The translations under genes were made by a program, and so were the position numbers. A stretch of 8,729 nucleotides of DNA, from contig DASTWM010000276.1 of assembly GCA_035765855.1 (NCBI GenBank), forward strand, positions 1 through 8,729, given 5' to 3'. This stretch comes from DASTWM01 sp035765855. Its GTDB lineage: Bacteria > Chloroflexota > Chloroflexia > Chloroflexales > Roseiflexaceae. Position 1 is the first letter of the stretch. The number at the start of each line of letters is the position of its first letter. The notes beneath the pieces are model-generated. The model searched no databases and was not told where the DNA came from. It was given only the letters and a program-made list of their open reading frames with translations. Of this stretch, positions 1-8,729 are shown piece by piece.

Positions 1-11
1 GTAGGGGATGA

Positions 12-38
12 GCCACAGAGCGCACAGAGACCACAGAG
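12..38. repeat. Three tandem 9-base CACAGAG repeats
   Basis: Three consecutive nonamers share the core CACAGAG: GCCACAGAG (12-20), CGCACAGAG (21-29) and ACCACAGAG (30-38). Only the first two bases of each unit vary. They lie beyond the rpoC terminator in DNA with no visible gene. From memory, similar CACAGAG runs occur in intergenic DNA of several unrelated environmental bacteria; I cannot confirm that here. No protein-coding or RNA function is evident. The array may continue past the window edge only if it resumes, since positions 1-11 do not fit the unit. Confidence 0.75.
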
Positions 39-64
39 TTTTGTAGCTGGTGTGAAACTTCATT

Positions 65-102
65 AAAAAAGGGCCGGATGCTTCATCAGCACCCGGCCCT
101 TT
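65..102 (-). terminator. Intrinsic (rho-independent) terminator of the rpoBC operon
   Basis: Read on the minus strand, the arm at 102-88 pairs with the arm at 82-68 to give a 15-base-pair stem. Its outer part is AAAGGGCCGG with CCGGCCCTTT, its inner part GTGCT with AGCAT (one G-U pair), and the loop is GATGA. Six T residues (70-65) follow the GC-rich stem, three of them also able to pair. The stem begins 22 bases after the rpoC stop codon. This is the classic form of an intrinsic terminator and marks the end of the operon. On the plus strand only three T residues follow the stem, so it looks one-directional. Confidence 0.95.
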
Positions 103-124
103 GCCATCCCTGAATAACGATGGA

Positions 125-4660
<4,536 letters not shown>

Positions 4661-4665
4661 GCTTC

Positions 4666-4670
4666 TCTCC
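4666..4670 (-). promoter_or_regulatory. rpoC ribosome binding site
   Basis: On the minus strand GGAGA lies 5 bases before the ATG at 4660. This good Shine-Dalgarno match decides the rpoC start in favour of 4660. It sits just outside the large spacer hairpin, so the folded hairpin would end next to the ribosome binding site without covering it. Confidence 0.85.
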
Positions 4671-4671
4671 G

Positions 4672-4741
4672 TGATGCCTGATACGTGATGCCTGATGCCT
4701 GACAACATTCCTCATGTGTCAAGCATCAAGCACCAAGCATC
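4672..4741 (-). repeat. Ten-unit heptad repeat array forming a long hairpin between rpoB and rpoC
   Basis: Read on the minus strand, the spacer divides exactly into ten 7-base units: GATGCTT, GGTGCTT, GATGCTT, GACACAT, GAGGAAT, GTTGTCA, GGCATCA, GGCATCA, CGTATCA, GGCATCA. The first three and the last four belong to complementary families. The arm 4741-4714 pairs with 4708-4679 around the loop GAGGA (4713-4709). I count 27 base pairs, including four G-U pairs, with one mismatch and one bulged T. Because the units repeat, the arms can pair in more than one register. The array fills the gap from one base after the rpoB stop to just before the rpoC ribosome binding site. It resembles the short tandem heptad repeats (STRR) described in cyanobacteria. 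A role in transcript processing, in pausing, or as a dispersed repeat is inference. Confidence 0.9.
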
Positions 4742-4742
4742 T

Positions 4743-8435
<3,693 letters not shown>

Positions 8436-8438
8436 GGG

Positions 8439-8444
8439 CACCTC
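8439..8444 (-). promoter_or_regulatory. rpoB ribosome binding site
   Basis: GAGGTG on the minus strand is complementary to the 3-prime end of 16S rRNA and ends 3 bases before the ATG at 8435. The last three bases are also the in-frame GTG at 8441. That GTG would have no comparable upstream site, which favours the ATG. Confidence 0.75.
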
Positions 8445-8490
8445 ACTTTTTCATTGCTACAGTTCAGGCACACAAACCGTGCGTTTGAAG

Positions 8491-8503
8491 ATTATGGTAT
8501 AAT
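8491..8503. promoter_or_regulatory. Symmetric divergent -10-like element upstream of rpoB
   Basis: The plus strand reads TGGTATAAT (8495-8503), an extended -10 element with a perfect TATAAT. The minus strand reads CATAAT (8496-8491), a five-of-six match oriented toward rpoB. The two overlap in the inverted repeat ATTAT-GGT-ATAAT. If the minus hexamer is used, transcription would start near 8484 and give a leader of about 50 bases. No convincing -35 hexamer is visible at 16-18 bases on either strand. The plus-strand element is the better match and points away from rpoB. Confidence 0.45.
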
Positions 8504-8540
8504 CACGTGTGCTTACCTGGACAGCAGCGGCTCTCTCTAC

Positions 8541-8561
8541 ATGCCAAAAGCACGAAGCATC
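8541..8561. repeat. Heptad repeat pair in the rpoB upstream region
   Basis: On the plus strand AAGCACG (8548-8554) is followed directly by AAGCATC (8555-8561) and preceded by ATGCC (8541-8545). On the minus strand these read GATGCTT and CGTGCTT, close to the GATGCTT, GGTGCTT, GATGCTT units of the rpoB-rpoC spacer, with GGCAT matching the other arm family. It looks like a short or decayed copy of the same repeat. Confidence 0.55.
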
Positions 8562-8676
8562 TTCCCGCAGGAGCAGTCCCACAGTGGACAGACCCGTGGC
8601 TGATGTTCGTGGCTACGGCAACGACTAACAATTCTTCTCTTCTATGTAATAACTGCAGCACAATGCGCGAGGAAGT

Positions 8677-8695
8677 AAATACCTCCGTGGTATTT
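8677..8695. repeat. Small perfect inverted repeat (AAATACC/GGTATTT)
   Basis: AAATACC (8677-8683) and GGTATTT (8689-8695) form a perfect 7-base-pair stem around a 5-base loop. No T-run follows on either strand, so it does not look like a terminator. It could be a protein-binding site or an RNA hairpin of an upstream or divergent transcript; the sequence does not decide. Confidence 0.5.
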
Positions 8696-8729
8696 CAGCA
8701 AGTTTAAACTGCGAACGAGAATGATATCA

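Larger units (their letters stand above)
8436..8729. other. Non-coding region upstream of rpoB
   Basis: I find no gene that can be supported on either strand. Short open frames exist, such as the plus-strand 8507-8707, but they lack a ribosome binding site and recognisable protein features. On the minus strand, frames entering from the window edge reach stops within about 35 codons and are not recognisable as the end of rplL or another usual neighbour. The region holds the symmetric -10-like element, heptad repeats, a small hairpin, the palindrome AGTTTAAACT (8701-8710) and a CGTGGCT direct repeat (8595-8601 and 8608-8614). The rpoB promoter and leader are expected here. Confidence 0.7.

Noticed and set aside
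8595..8640. Slight resemblance to the 5-prime end of tmRNA (GTGGCTGATGTTCG, then a stretch with TAA stops)
   Set aside because: The conserved tmRNA start and TTCGA context do not match, no tag peptide ending in a typical Leu-Ala-Ala or similar is readable, and the rest of the molecule is not visible.
8677..8695. The AAATACC/GGTATTT hairpin as a terminator of an upstream gene
   Set aside because: The stem is short and AT-rich and no T-run follows on either strand.
8507..8707. A 66-codon plus-strand frame downstream of the TGGTATAAT element
   Set aside because: Its GTG start would lie at or before the predicted transcription start near 8510. No Shine-Dalgarno sequence is present and the product is not recognisable. 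The internal ATG at 8603 also lacks a ribosome site.
8600..8729. End of an rplL or rplJ gene upstream of rpoB, as in many bacteria
   Set aside because: All three minus-strand frames hit stops within about 35 codons of the edge, and the short translations do not resemble the C-terminus of either ribosomal protein.

Overview
The window is almost entirely an rpoB-rpoC operon on the minus strand. It encodes the beta and beta-prime subunits of bacterial RNA polymerase and ends in a strong intrinsic terminator. Both proteins look intact. The beta-prime sequence (MLEINDFNAIR start, PSLHRLSIQAFEAKL motif, long helical insertion after the N-terminal zinc ribbon) resembles what I recall for Chloroflexota, class Chloroflexia (Roseiflexus/Chloroflexus type). 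That assignment is from memory and needs a search. GC content is moderately high and codon use looks uniform through both genes.

Layout, in minus-strand transcription order. 8729-8436: about 294 bases upstream of rpoB with no gene I can support. It holds a symmetric pair of -10-like elements (8491-8503), two copies of a heptad repeat (8541-8561), a small perfect hairpin (8677-8695) and a short palindrome. 8435-4743: rpoB, 1230 aa. 4742-4661: an 82-base spacer that is almost wholly ten 7-base repeat units, able to fold into a 27-pair hairpin just before the rpoC ribosome binding site. 4660-125: rpoC, 1511 aa. 102-65: intrinsic terminator. 64-1: non-coding DNA with three 9-base CACAGAG repeats.

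The two subunits form the catalytic core of RNA polymerase: beta-prime supplies the Mg-binding aspartates and beta the conserved lysines of the active centre. Co-transcription in one operon fits their equal stoichiometry.

I do not see a new multi-gene system here. The points that merit attention are an Asn at the rifampicin-contact position equivalent to E. coli RpoB His526, the heptad-repeat hairpin between rpoB and rpoC, a roughly 180-residue coiled-coil insertion and an acidic C-terminal tail in beta-prime, and the symmetric promoter-like element upstream of rpoB.
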